This document shows, piece by piece, positions 23,190-35,373 of a stretch of DNA of 64,000 bases. Made by a program: the position numbers and the translations under genes. The DNA is from Clitoria ternatea. Taxonomy: Eukaryota; Streptophyta; Magnoliopsida; Fabales; Fabaceae. The notes under the pieces are model-generated. The model saw only the letters and a program-made list of their open reading frames with translations, ran no database searches and was not told the DNA's origin. How positions within the stretch are numbered: the stretch's first letter is position 1; every line of letters starts with the position of its first letter. The stretch lies in NCBI GenBank assembly GCA_037962975.1, contig CM075675.1, positions 105,623,218-105,687,217 of the forward strand, in the 5' to 3' direction.

Positions 23190-23490
23190 AAGAAGACATA
23201 AGCTATATCTAGTATCTTCAATGTAAAGGATTTTCGTTATCTCAAAACAGTCTTATAAACTTGGCACTAATAACCACAAGTATTGTTGACTCCAACTACT
23301 TCGAACTTAAACTTAGATATTCTTGACTCCAACTACTTAAGTCAAACTGCAATATTCATAACTCCAACTACTTTTGGCATGAACCCAAGTATTCTTTAAC
23401 AAAAAGCCACTCCTAGCTCAACACCAAACATTCTTTCAAAAGTCTCATTTGGCCAAGTTGTTTCCCAACAACAATTGGTATTCTAAACAG
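23190..23490. repeat. Dispersed repeat fragment, partner at 52230-52470
   Basis: Phrases such as CAAGTATTGTTGACTCCAAC, ACCCAAGTATTCTTTAACAA and TTCTTTCAAAAGTCTCATTT recur in the same order, with changes, at 52320-52460. Within this copy ATTCTTGACTCCAACTACTT occurs as a local triplication. Its class is unknown; it may be leader or LTR sequence of a retroelement. Confidence 0.6.
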
Positions 23491-23932
23491 CCTTCACAGG
23501 CCTAATGGGCTTGGTTTGAATGAAGGAAAGAGATGAAAATATATTTCAAGCTAAAACTTAGTACAACCAAGGATAAGTTTGTAACGAACTTTTACAATTA
23601 AGACTAGCTTCAAAAGAAATAATAACAACTAAGGGTATAAGAAAATATGAAATAGAATATATACAATTGTTTCTGTACAAGAGTGTTGAGTCTTCACCTA
23701 GGTCTGGGTCTTCATTTTATAGTTTCTCTTGGTGTTGTGATTATTATAGCATGTGAGAATGAAATAATGACCTAGTGGCTCAAAGGACGTGCAACATGCT
23801 CCTTATGTAGTATGCGTGACAATTGGCATTTTCCTTGGTAGGATGAATATCCAAATGCAACTTAGCCCATCATGCTTCTATTAGGATCCAACAAACTTTC
23901 AAGCAAACCATGAATCTCGTGAACTTGAAAAC

Positions 23933-24583
23933 TGATCTGGTCTCGATACCGGCCTATGGGTAGAAATGTCATTCAACCTAAAAGTCGTCATATAAGATCG
24001 ACATCGTATGATTATTGAAATTTGACATCGACTCTCAACACCGCGAAAAGACTCATGGCGTAACACCGGTACGAGTTATTTTCTCAATACTAGAAGGTCA
24101 AAGTTGACTTATGCAATCGTGTGAGTAACCTGCAAAGTGACTAATGGAAAGGTACAACCGATAGGTACTGTCACTATTGTGTGTCAGTCTTTCTGCAAAT
24201 GATCAGAATCACATTAACACTTTGTACGGTAAAGTCACCTACGTGAAATGAATCCTCCACTGCTCTAAGGTATAAAAGTTACGAATCAATGAAAGAAAGG
24301 TAGAATATTCTTACTACAAACTTACGCTCAAGCTTTCTTATTCTCTCTGAATATCCCACTAACTTGAGCGTCAGAATGTCCTTGTAGATGACACTTATTT
24401 TCACCCCACAACGCGTGAGGTTGGTGATATTTGATCTAAGGATCACTCCAAGACTCTTTTTACCCCACTAGTATAGGAGATATAATACTAGATCCCTACT
24501 GGAGCAGTATAAACAGATACAAATGAATACAGTTGAGGGCTGGTTGTCACGTCGGACCTTGTACCCCAGCCCTGACCAATTCA
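23933..24583 (+). mobile_element. Solo LTR, 651 bp, target duplication AAAAC
   Basis: It starts TGATCTGGTCTCGATACCGG and ends CCTGACCAATTCA, flanked by AAAAC at 23928-23932 and 24584-24588. TATAAAAG at 24271-24278 is a suitable TATA box on the + strand, and ACTTGAGCGTCAGAATGTCC at about 24362 matches a phrase in the LTR at 56835-57639 (ACTTGAGCGTCGGAGAATC). No internal region is attached. Confidence 0.85.
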
Positions 24584-24588
24584 AAAAC

Positions 24589-25590
24589 ATTCTTAGATGA
24601 TGCAGTAGACTTGGAAACTTCTTCTATATGAGCACCTTGACTTAACATACTTTTGACTTGATTGTATTGGACTTGACAACAAACTTAGGCTTAAAAATGC
24701 TTATATCTTAAGATCTAAAGCAAGTTCTTCTTCTCATACTTCAGCATCTGAGCAATATCTTCAATAAAAGGCTTCAGGCATTCTGCAGACTTTGGGTTGA
24801 GTGTTGTTGAATTCCTTTATATTATAGTAGACCTTGAAAGTATCGAAGTAATATTTTTCACATTGAGCGACTTAAGTTCTTATTGCACACATGACATTTA
24901 TATTAGTTCTTTAACAAACTTTTTCACTTAAAAAAATTATGATCATGATCACAAAATTTTAAGACACCAAAACAAAAACAAAAATGTATTATATGTAATT
25001 AATTATCTAGTAATTCGTTTCTAGGGGAACATATTCAATAACTAACGCACAATGTTAAAAGTACCTGTACTGTTGTACATAAAAACTTTTCATATAATAT
25101 GTCATTTTGCACTGCAAGAAGTGATTGTGATTATATATGTCTCCCAAAATATGAAGTCCACTTTGTGTTTTCCATTATATTTAGAGCCGTTTTTTGTGGA
25201 ATTCTGATCATAAAATGCATTATATATGCATGAACCCCCAAATTAAGTGGGTCGGTTTGTTTGGTGAGTACGTAAGAAGAGCATTTGAAAAGCCTCATAC
25301 GCGTTAGAAAAATTAACATCAATTGTGTGGCAACCTAATTCTACAAATCATAGTCTCAAACTCTGTGAAAGTTTTGATTTCAAATGTTATTAAATTTTGA
25401 AATTTGATTAAGGTTTATTTATATATTTTAATAACGAAAAATCCGGTGAAGAAGGACACGTCAACGTTTCTGTATCGATTGGTGGGAGTTACTGTTTAAT
25501 CTTTCAATTATTTAATTAATTAATTCTAAGTCTAATTATGAGTAACCTTGACAATCTATTTGTGGCTTTATGGCTGAAATCATTAACAAA
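24589..25590. other. Intergenic DNA, no gene seen
   Basis: AT-rich, with only short chance frames (for example 25131-25322 on the minus strand). No repeat boundary was recognised. Confidence 0.55.
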
Positions 25591-25594
25591 CCGG

Positions 25595-25850
25595 TTAATT
25601 TGGTTAGGTAACACCGATAGGTTCAGGTTTATAGGTTATTGCTTATTTATTTAAATCTAACGGTTTAAAATTCCGTAATAAATGGTAAAAAATATTGTTA
25701 TCAAAACCGAACCGGTTTGGCCGGTCCGACCGGTTGAACCGTGAACTGCTTAGGTGACCAGTCTGGGTCAATTCTTTAATACTTCTGGTTGAACCCCGGT
25801 TTTAGCACAGTCTATCAAGAAATCTAATATTTCCCCATTTGTTATATAAG
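25595..25850. repeat. Putative non-autonomous transposon relic rich in CCGGT motifs
   Basis: A small GC-richer island in AT-rich DNA contains CCGAACCGGTTTGGCCGGTC and further CCGGTT units, a pattern I associate with small plant DNA transposon relics. No terminal repeats or target duplication could be fixed. Confidence 0.3.
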
Positions 25851-25859
25851 GTCTTACAA

Positions 25860-28800
25860 ATAAGTATAATTTGAAAAAAAATTTCATAGTATTCAAAATT
25901 TAGAGGATTGGGCGCTTATTTGAAGTTCATCACTACCCCTGATCAAGCTTTAAGGATAAAGTTGGGTTAAATGAGTATGGGGTGGTGAAGATCGAGTGAA
26001 GATCTTACTGGTTAAATGACCAATTTATTAGATCCCTTACTTGGTTAATGGCTCATGTCCCACGAGGGAAATATAAAAATAATTCAAACGTAGAAAAAAA
26101 TTATTTAACATAGTTTGAGTTAAAATGAATACTATTATATTAAAAATTTAATGAAGAGAGTTTAGTCGAAGATTGACTTAGGATGTTAAAAATTAAACTC
26201 ATATTATTGAGAATATGAATCAACATCCGACCAATATGATTACCTTATTGATTGATTATTTATCCCAACATAAGATAAGGGAAATTGTTGGAATAGTTAA
26301 TTATACGAAATTCTATAAACTATTTTAAGTTATAGACTTAAATATAAAATTAACTCTAAAAATGTTTAAAATTAAGGTTAACCCTTTAAGATTTTTTTAA
26401 TAAAGATTTAGTCATAGAAATATTTGTTTTTGTTAGAATTAAGTTATGTAGTTAACTTTCCGTCAATAAAGTGCTAAGATGGCTACTTATATGTGTAATT
26501 TTTTGTTTCTTAAATATAAAATTAGCCTATAACCCCCTAAGATTTTTTTTTTTAAGATTAAGTCATGTCATTAACTTTCCACTAGTTTAATATTAACTTA
26601 ACATTAACAATGTATTTATTTAATTTTGTTACTTGATCATATTCATCCTCTTTTTCTCATTTTTATTAGTACTTTTCTTCTTGTAGCCTCTTTCTGTCAT
26701 GTTTTCCTTCTTTTTGTTCTTCTCTCCCTTGCCTCCCTCTTTCTCCCTCTACTACATGATTCATTTGGTGACGCTACCAATGCAACGTCAGGGAAGCAAA
26801 TGCAAGTTTGTTACGACGCCTCAAGTTTAGAATTGTGTTTGATGTCAAGGCGATATGACTGGATGAGACTAGACCATATGAGTGTTTTTTATTTGAGCTT
26901 TCGAGCCTTAGATTTAATTTCCCTTTAAGTTTGCAATCAATCATCATATAATTCATCGTGTTGTTCTTCCCTGTGTTGCAACAAACTTGTATTTGCATCA
27001 CCTATGTTGTGTCAATGGCGCCACCAAGCAAACCATGAGGTGGAGGGGAAGAAGGGAGGTGAGTGAAAGAAAAAGAAAAAACAAGACTATGGCAGAAAAA
27101 AAAACAAAAAGACTAATAAAAAAAGAAGACAAGAAGGAGATGAATACGATTAAGTGACAAAATTAAATAAATATACGTATCATAAATTGGCTGAGTTGAA
27201 TATACATATTTATCGATAAACGATAAAATCATTCCATGAGAAAATTTTCTTTATCATATTTTCTTATATACAGTGATTAAAAAACTAAATAATTATATAT
27301 GTATAATATAATTTATACTTAAATTTTTTGTAAAATCATCCTATGAAAAAATTTCTACAAGGCCCTACAAGTAAAATAAAAAAAATAATAATTTAAATAA
27401 AGTTATTAGTTCAATTTTGATAACGTCGAGTATCATGGTGGACACTGGGCAGGCTACGCGTCTCTGCTGTGGCAAGGATTTTAGTTTCATCCTTCTATTT
27501 CCATATATTCATTATTTAATTCCTTTTAATATCATAAAATTGGTTATAAATTTGAGCACCAGTTCCTTATCCTAAATTTTTAAGTATTTGAATAAAAAAA
27601 AATAAACATAGTGGCGTAGAAATCACTTACTTATGATGACCAAAAATTTTATTTGTAAATTATATGAATAGAAAAGATTTTATGAAGAGAATAAAATTGA
27701 TCTAATACTTTTTATATTACCAAAGAGATTGGTCTCTAAAAGGATATCTTCAGTCTTAACGAATAATATTTAGAATTGATGTTAAATGAACAATTAACTC
27801 TCTCTTAAGATTTTAAATAAATATTTTTATATTTAGATAAAGAGATAAATAGAAACGAGAAGGATAAGTATTAAATTGCAGAATTACGATGGTGCGCATG
27901 GTAGTTAAACCCAAACTTCCTTGTCCATTAACAGAAAATTAATTCTTTAACTTCAGATAGCAAATAAATTAAAACTCCCACAATCTCGTTAATTAATCAT
28001 TAGAAAAATTAGAGATTAGATCATGGACTGCGTAACATGCACCAGCAGCCGACACGTTAGTCGCTTAATATTAATGTTGTATTAATTTATGTCATAACCA
28101 TAGAATATCAAAAAGGTATTCATCTTTATCAAAATCAGTCGTTAAATCATATTATGATGGGAAAATTATATATTTAATTAAACCCTTTTAAAGAATTTTA
28201 GAGTCATCCATCACAATAAAGAGAAATATTCCATATTATAGATTAAAATATCGGAAAAAGGGTCCCGTATACATTAATTCAAGAATTAAAAATGATTTTC
28301 GTATTGAAAATCATGAAAGTGATGTATTTATAACAATTAGTCTCTGCTCACAGCAAATTAAGAATATAATAATATAATGTGAATAATATATTGTACTTAA
28401 CAAGGAGAAAATCTTTCTACTGCAGATTCGCTCATATTAAAAATAAAAGAATAAAAACGAAGGGGACCTAGCCATTGTTTGTCCCCCAAATAAGTTAATA
28501 TTAATAATTATATATTACAGGTGTATAGTGCCTAATAATTAATCTCTCACCTCGTCACAAGTGAAAAAAATGTATGCTAGGCTAGCTACATCTTTAACCA
28601 ACTCTTCACAGTTTATTTGGTTCTTTGTTGGATCAGTCAAATCGATATGTTTGTTTGAGATAATTAAAACTTTATTTTTCTTATCAACAAAAAAATTTAT
28701 AAAATATTAAAAAAAGGTACAATGGGTACCTTAACCCATATTCAAAAAAAAAAAACAATATCCAAAACAAATTTAACCTGATAAACATAACAAAGGCTCC

Positions 28801-31800
28801 CTATACCATTCACCAAAACTCCTAAAAAACCATTCATACGAAACCTTAACCATAGTCAAGACCTATATTGAACCATCTTTAACATTTTTTCACGATTCAC
28901 TGTCCGACCCTTGAAAATGACATCGTTACTTGTTTCCCAATCTTAAATGGATACTCAATCTTAAATAAATGTGTTTAGTTTTGTGAAATTTTTAAGATTT
29001 AGATTTCATTTTTATAAAACATGGTTAAATTTTGGTTCTTGACTTTAGTTTATTGATTAAATTCAGTTTTTATTGTTAAATTTACTGATTTAACTGCTCA
29101 ATTAGTTATACTATATTGTATATTGTTGATTTATTTTTGTTTTGAATTTTTTTTTGTCACCGATATTATTATTAGTTCAGCAGTTAATAGAAGTAGATTT
29201 CTGACATTTATTAGAGCTATTAATATATTAAAATTAACCATAGGTACTAAATGTGAAGTTCATTGAAAATGAGTTTTGAATATCTCTCAAAATTTACTAG
29301 GTGATATGATATTTTGGATATTTATATTATCAAAATCACCATTAATTCATCTTTTAAGTTTCTCGACATCATCCTAACTTAACTTGTGAAGTGGTTACAA
29401 ATGGAGAAAAGGAAATTAATGCTAAAAGGTTGTGCAAATTAAAATAGACTAAATCATTAATCTATCAAGTTAGAGACGTGTAACTTTGAAAATAAGAAAC
29501 TAATATAATTTAAATAATTTCCAAGGAAAGGAAAGAAAAGTATTACTCATATTTTTTGTAAGAGATGCAGGGGTTTGCTTAGAAACTCTGGAGTTGATAA
29601 AGGTTAGAATTTAGAATGATTTATAAAAAAAATTATGGAAAGATTTATAAAGCTGCATAGTTTCCAAAATCTTAAAACTCATGTTGAATAATTTATTAGA
29701 ATAATTTTCCTTGCGTGTTCGGCTTTGGGCAAACAAGGTCGCAGTAATGAAATGAAACCTTAGTACTAGAATAAATTAAAAGAGAAAGAGAAACTTCAGT
29801 TTTTGTTTTCGGAAATAGACTGAAATTGGTAATTAATTTGTTGTTGTTATAAAAGAGTTACTTTTTCACGGATCTTTTAGCATTAAACTATGTTATGATT
29901 CCAAGTATAGCTTAATTATTAGAATGTAACAATTAATTGAACCGGAAAGGAAGTTAATTAAACCTAATTGGGGATGAGTTGAATCTCGTAATTTGGTTTC
30001 TTTGCAAATGGAGTTATGACAACACAAAACTTGGCATTACAATTAATCTGGTCCACTCTTGTAGATGCTACCAGAGCTTCTGTATGTTGTGACTATGATG
30101 TATTTACCCATTGGCCATTAGGTATAAAGAAAGAAGAAAATATCTCTTCAAAATGGTGCATTATTTTGTTGCATCATGCATTACATCATTTTGTTTATTA
30201 GCAGAGTTTTAATTAAGAAGGTGCAAATTCCTCTGTTTTAAAAGTGAGGATCATAATATCATCTAATTGTGCCTGTGATGAACATACGTTGAATCAAAAT
30301 ACAGCCCTACACGTAGCATGAGAGTCAATTCTTGTCAACATTAATCCTGCCAAAGCACAGCATTCTTGTTTGCCCCAGCTTGGAACAAGTCTTTGAAAAA
30401 GTTAAGGAATAGGAACTATATATGCATATCATTTTTGTTTTCTCATCTTCTATGCTTATTGGACCTTTATTTATTTATTTAATTTCTCTATTTATCACAA
30501 CTTTTTGATTTGGATAAGCTTTAATGCATAAAAAGAATGATATGCTTTACAAAATTTTATACATTTTCAGAAATAACCGCAAAACCACAGGTTAGCTGGC
30601 TGGAATCATATGCATCTTTTATATATATGTATGTGTTTGAATGTAATCTAGTTTATGATAAGCGACTAAGCAGAACCAAAAATTACATATTCAGTTTATT
30701 TTAAAAAATTCAGTAACAATAAAAAACACAAAGAATTACTTTTATGGTTAGAGGGTGTTTGGTTTACAGTTTAGAAAACGGATTTGAGTTAAAGTGAAAT
30801 ATTTAGAGGTTGATATTAATTCTTTACGATGTTTGAGACAATCAAAACTTCGTTGACCCGTAGAATCAAAAAATTGCTACAAATCAACGAAGTTTTTCTC
30901 CGTTCCCAAACGTGCTCTATAATTATGATGCACTAATACAGTCAACTATTAAAGAATGTTGTAGTAAAAATTTAAGTAAGACTTCTAGGTTGCTGCTTGG
31001 CTTTTGGTTTCAAGACACCATTTGGTTAAAAATTATTTTTATAATTATTACATAAATCCTTGATTGATTCTTACTTAAATGTTAATTCATGATTAGATAC
31101 TTCTTCTGTTTTTGTTTTATCTCATATAATTTTTAAAAACATATAAATTAAGAAAGTTATTAAATAACATTAGAATACATAATCTAATCTATATTAAATA
31201 TATTTGTTAAACATTTAATAATTTATTTTTAGTAATTTTGGTTACATATCAACTTTTTATGTAATATAGTCCATTTGTTTATCTTTTTACGCGATTGATT
31301 CAATTATAAAATATATATTATATACATTTGTCAAAATATTTGATAACTTATTATACACCAAAGTGGAGAAAAAATCTTTAAGACTACCATTTTATTTTAG
31401 TTATTTATATGTTTATTGATTAATCCTTAAAAAATAGAAATATAGTGACAATTAGATGTTTATTTTTATATATTGTTAATAATATACGAAATACAATCCC
31501 AGTTTTGTAGTTTTTAAATATTTATGTATTTCTTTATATTTTTATTTTTAGTAATTTATTTTTCATACTTATGTTAACTATCTTTTATAAATTATAATTA
31601 ATATGATATATTATATTATATTATTAAATATATATTAAGTTAAAATATTACATTAAATATTATTTGAAAAAGCGGCACATAAAGTTATATAGTAACTATT
31701 ATCATTCATATTATATAATTAATTAATATTAACTATCATTTATTTATAGAACTATATTGTGTATATTTTCTAACCCGATTTACTATATTACATATTTATG

Positions 31801-31895
31801 CATAATATTTTTTGTATTATTCTGAATGAATACATTTTTTTGTATTATCCATAAAAATTTACAATAATATAATAGTGCATGTATATCTAACTAAG

Positions 31896-31944
<49 letters not shown>

Positions 31945-32280
31945 TAAAATTAACCATGCAATGTATTAAATATTATAACTATTTAAATTAAATCTACTAT
32001 GTTTAATACTTAAAATTTTGAAATTAAGTGAAAATTCAAATTAAATGCAATATATATATTATCCTTAATACCTTTATTCACCATGATTATAAATTGTAAT
32101 TTTAAAAACTCAATAAATATATGTACAATTAAACTACATTAATTAAACTTTTAATATTTTATTTTATTATTTTTCAAAAATAGAAATTAATTAAAATTTA
32201 AAATGAAAATTAATATACATGTGTGTTATATATTGTATGCATAAAAGTAAAATTAACCACGTAATTCATTAATACCACAA
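25860..32280. other. Long AT-rich gene-free stretch
   Basis: About 6.4 kb without a frame that resembles a protein. The 100-codon frame at 26626-26928 begins with a Leu/Phe-rich stretch but has no family resemblance or gene context. Around 26440-26600 a phrase near GTTAACTTTCC recurs. From 31100 the sequence is nearly pure A/T. No tRNA or rRNA was recognised. Confidence 0.5.
31897..31942. repeat. (TA)n microsatellite
   Basis: An uninterrupted TA run of about 23 units in very AT-rich surroundings. Confidence 0.95.
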
Positions 32281-32287
32281 CTATTTA

Positions 32288-33660
32288 TGTAACGTTCCCT
32301 TAATGATTCTTAAAATTTTATTACAAGGTCTAGAAAAATTAGAGAAAATTTTTCACTTTGGAAATACCCCGTTATTAAATTATAGGAACCTAAGAGTCAC
32401 GTTACTCAAAACGCCTAAAAACTCTGTTTCTGGAGCGTGTAATCAATTACAAGGTCCTAGTAGTCAATTACTCAAATATGGTAATCGATTACCTAATAAG
32501 CGTGATGCATGAGAAGGAAACCTGATTCTCTAGTACTTGGACCAACTTCTGCCCTATCTAATTTGTCTGTTTCAACTCCGATTGCTACCAAACTTTACAG
32601 ACACTATATTTCCCTTATTCTGGACATGCTGGTGCAGTCCGTACTAAAAAATTCCTTCATATGACAAAGTTATATGCCAAAATGTATTTCAATCAAACTT
32701 GAAACAACACCATTCTCAAAACCAATCAAATGCACTCCAACGCAACCAATGGCCATCCATACAAGCTTTACATGACCTTAGGAACCTATTGTTACCCTCC
32801 GGGGGTTCTAATTCCCACCGGATTTCCATTTCACACATCTAGTTGCTAAATTAGTCGTTTTCTTCGCCTAGATATGTAATGCATCACTCCATCAAATATC
32901 AAATCATCAATTCTATCATCATCATCAAACTAACCACACAATGGACCAAATACATACACATATGCAATCACAATTCATTTTCCCATAATAATTTAGCATC
33001 AATCACACATGGTTCAATGCCAATCACACATACAACTCCAACATACAACATACATGCATAAAGTCACATATTAATTCTACTTTATCCATTCATCACCCAC
33101 AAAGGCTAAACATTCTCCATCATACCATTATCTAAATCAACTATGTAAGCACATCGCCACATCTACCAAACTTTAATTATTGTACATAACCAAACCATTA
33201 ATCCAAGTGTACTGGTAAAACTAACTTCATTTAAAATCATCATCATGTTTACATTAATCCCACTTTTTTCCTTGGCATCGGCTCCTTACTTGGCGCTTCC
33301 CTCCGGGGCATCTGGGATCTCTCTGTCATTGGTTACTAAAAGAAATAAACCATGGTAAAGGTAAGTGTAGGAAATCATAATTAATATATAACTCACTAAA
33401 CACAAAACCATCATACAATCATCACACAAATTCAATTCTATATCTAGCATATACTAACCACCACCATAACTTATATATTTTTAAAACCACCATTCTCTAC
33501 TCATAATTAGTATCATACTATCATTCGTAAATTCACATGAATTTTCATATCATGATATATTGCATAAACATAATTAATTCCTAATTTTCATCGACTACAC
33601 TATTTATTTTCAAAACCCCAATCGATACTTGATCCTAATTAATTATAACTTTAGCTCGAC
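32288..33660 (-). repeat. Gypsy LTR relic
   Basis: It starts TGTAACGTTCCC, a typical chromovirus LTR opening, and carries phrases parallel to the LTR at 17981: GAAAAATTAGAGAAAATTTT, TAATCAATTAC repeats and GGTAATCGATTACC at about 32480, then GATTGCTACCAAACTTTACA. AATACCACAA just before it may be an eroded primer-binding site on the minus strand. The other end is lost; a hAT-like remnant follows at 33665. Strand and right boundary are inferred. Confidence 0.55.
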
Positions 33661-33664
33661 CCTT

Positions 33665-34095
33665 TAAACTTGTCAAAATAGGCGAAGCGGACAAAATTTT
33701 TAGCTCATTGGCTCGTAATGACCTGGTCGCCAATTTGGTAGGACACGTCCCTGCCTAAGAAAAAAAAATCTAAATATTAATAATAAAATAATTTTTTATT
33801 TTTTTAAAACATATACTTTCATTTTCTGAAGTTAAAAAAAGTGACATCTCTTAATTAATATCCTCTTTGATTTTTAAAGAATTATTTTTAGATTTTTTTA
33901 TCTTAGTTTGACACTTTTTTTCAAAAAAAAATGGTGGACTGTTATAAAAAAAAAGCACAGGTTGGGGTTTGGTGAGTCAGGTTGTTGGCCCATTGAGCCC
34001 AATTATTTGGCCTATTTATTTAGACGTGTCAAGCTAAGTTGGCTCACTTTTTGACAGACTTAGGTGGGACAAGCCAACCTGTTTTGTCATCCCTA
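33665..34095. mobile_element. hAT-like remnant
   Basis: The right end, TTTTGTCATCCCTA, is the reverse complement of a TAGGGATGACAAAA end like that of the element at 19553. The left end near TAAACTTGTCAAAATAGG matches that only in part. Inside are GGCCCATTGAGCCCAA and other GGCCCA phrases as in the 19553 element. No 8-bp target duplication could be matched, so the limits are tentative. Confidence 0.42.
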
Positions 34096-34099
34096 TCTA

Positions 34100-34630
34100 T
34101 CATGCTCTGATGTGTCGATCTCCACTATACAACAATTGGGTTAATTTCATGTCCAGTCACATGCACAAGAGTCATAAAGGACCAAAAGGGCTTTTAGTTC
34201 TTAAAGTTTCACAGACAACCAAGTCAATAAAATGAAACAATAGTTCGGTATATAGGCTTAGAATCAAGACAAGCATAGCTTGTATATTTATGATGCACTA
34301 TTAATAATAGATGTAATCTTAAGGATGTAATCATTAGTTGCACATGTTTTTTGTATTTTATGGGATCTTGTCTATAACATGGTAGGAACTTCTAGAATGA
34401 TTTGGATTATTACTTATGATCCAATTATAAGAGTACGTCTGACATAGATATACGTCGGTTTTTATTGATGTGACGACGACACATGTCAGTTATGCTTTGT
34501 TGAATATGAATGTCGGTTGACAATGTGCATTTCAAATAAAAAATAGTAAAAAAAACACATAAGAAAATAAATGTAACTTGTAGGTTGAGTTGGTAATGAA
34601 ATCATATTTTGGAATTGGACTAGTTAACGA
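34100..34630. other. Distal 5' flank of the NCED gene
   Basis: No gene is seen. TGACGACGACACATGTCAG near 34470 holds a TGACG motif and an E-box-like CACATGT. Whether any of it regulates NCED cannot be told from sequence. Confidence 0.4.
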
Positions 34631-34634
34631 ATAA

Positions 34635-34640
34635 ACGTGG
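34635..34640 (+). promoter_or_regulatory. ACGTGG ABRE-like site
   Basis: ACGTGG lies 739 bp before the NCED ATG. Alone it would be weak evidence; it belongs to a group of four ACGT-core sites within 740 bp upstream. Confidence 0.35.
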
Positions 34641-34731
34641 GGGAGATGTGGGGAATTAAGAAGGAAGGTTTAAAGGGAAGCGTGTGGGGTAAAGGAAGTG
34701 ATGTGACGAAAGATTTGAAGAGAGAATTGGC

Positions 34732-34737
34732 CACGTG
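34732..34737 (+). promoter_or_regulatory. G-box CACGTG in CCACGTGT
   Basis: A palindromic G-box in a CCACGTGT context, about 640 bp before the NCED start codon. bZIP factors of the ABF/AREB type bind such sites in ABA- and drought-responsive promoters; the function here is inferred. Confidence 0.5.
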
Positions 34738-34780
34738 TAACGGGAGTCACACTATGAATGAGGGAGCAACGCGGGGTTCG

Positions 34781-34787
34781 ACGTGTG
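34781..34787 (+). promoter_or_regulatory. ACGTGTG ABRE-like site
   Basis: ACGTGTG lies 49 bp after the G-box at 34732. Two ACGT cores close together are the usual arrangement for ABA response. Confidence 0.45.
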
Positions 34788-35109
34788 CAAAACAACAAAT
34801 GCCTTCTCCACTCACTCCCCCAATCCACACTCAAACACAAAAGCCCAACTCTCTTCCCTTCCTAATGGGCCAATGAACAACACAACACTCCCTTTGCCGA
34901 TTTCTCTTGTGTTGTGTCATCAATTCTCATGTGTGATTGCTCTCAATTTAAGGAACTTTCCCTATATTATAATCATATTTTCCACATATAAGCACTCGGT
35001 GTTGTAGAGAGATAGAGGGGGGGTCGTGGCATCGTATCATGCAGCTATGTCCCACCTTGTCTTCCCAATCCTACCTTTTATGAGTCCCCTCTCCCATTTT
35101 CTTATTCCT

Positions 35110-35117
35110 ACACGTGG
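35110..35117 (+). promoter_or_regulatory. ACACGTGG perfect ABRE/G-box
   Basis: This site lies about 55 bp upstream of the TATA box and 264 bp before the NCED ATG. It contains both CACGTG and the ABRE core ACGTGG, a good position for direct control of the promoter. Confidence 0.55.
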
Positions 35118-35170
35118 TCTCCTCCTACATGTCTCACTTCAACCTCCATTCCCTTCCCTCCCTCTTCCAC

Positions 35171-35179
35171 TATATATAT
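35171..35179 (+). promoter_or_regulatory. TATA box of the NCED gene
   Basis: TATATATAT after a C/T-rich stretch, about 195 bp before the start codon. Transcription would begin at about 35200-35210, giving a leader of roughly 165-175 bp with no ATG before the one at 35374. Confidence 0.6.
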
Positions 35180-35207
35180 CCCATATCTCACTCCCCACTC
35201 TCCCCAA

Positions 35208-35250
35208 CTCTCTCTCTCTCTCTCTCTCTCTCACTCACTCTCTCTCTCTC
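35208..35250 (+). repeat. (CT)n tract in the NCED leader
   Basis: A CT dinucleotide run broken once by CACTCA. CT-rich leaders (Y patches) are common near plant transcription starts. Confidence 0.85.
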
Positions 35251-35373
35251 ATACACTTACACATACGCACCTCTTCCAATTCTCAAAAACATTAACCAAT
35301 TTCCATTACCTAAAACAACACAACGATCTCACCACCACTACTAATACTCCAAAATACAGAATTACCAATCACC

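Noticed and set aside
26626..26928. 100-codon frame with a hydrophobic start
   Set aside because: The Leu/Phe-rich part comes from C/T-rich DNA; no family, promoter or splice evidence.
34637..34876. 79-codon frame in the NCED promoter region
   Set aside because: It overlaps the ACGT-core sites upstream of the TATA box, has no motif and lies before the likely transcription start.
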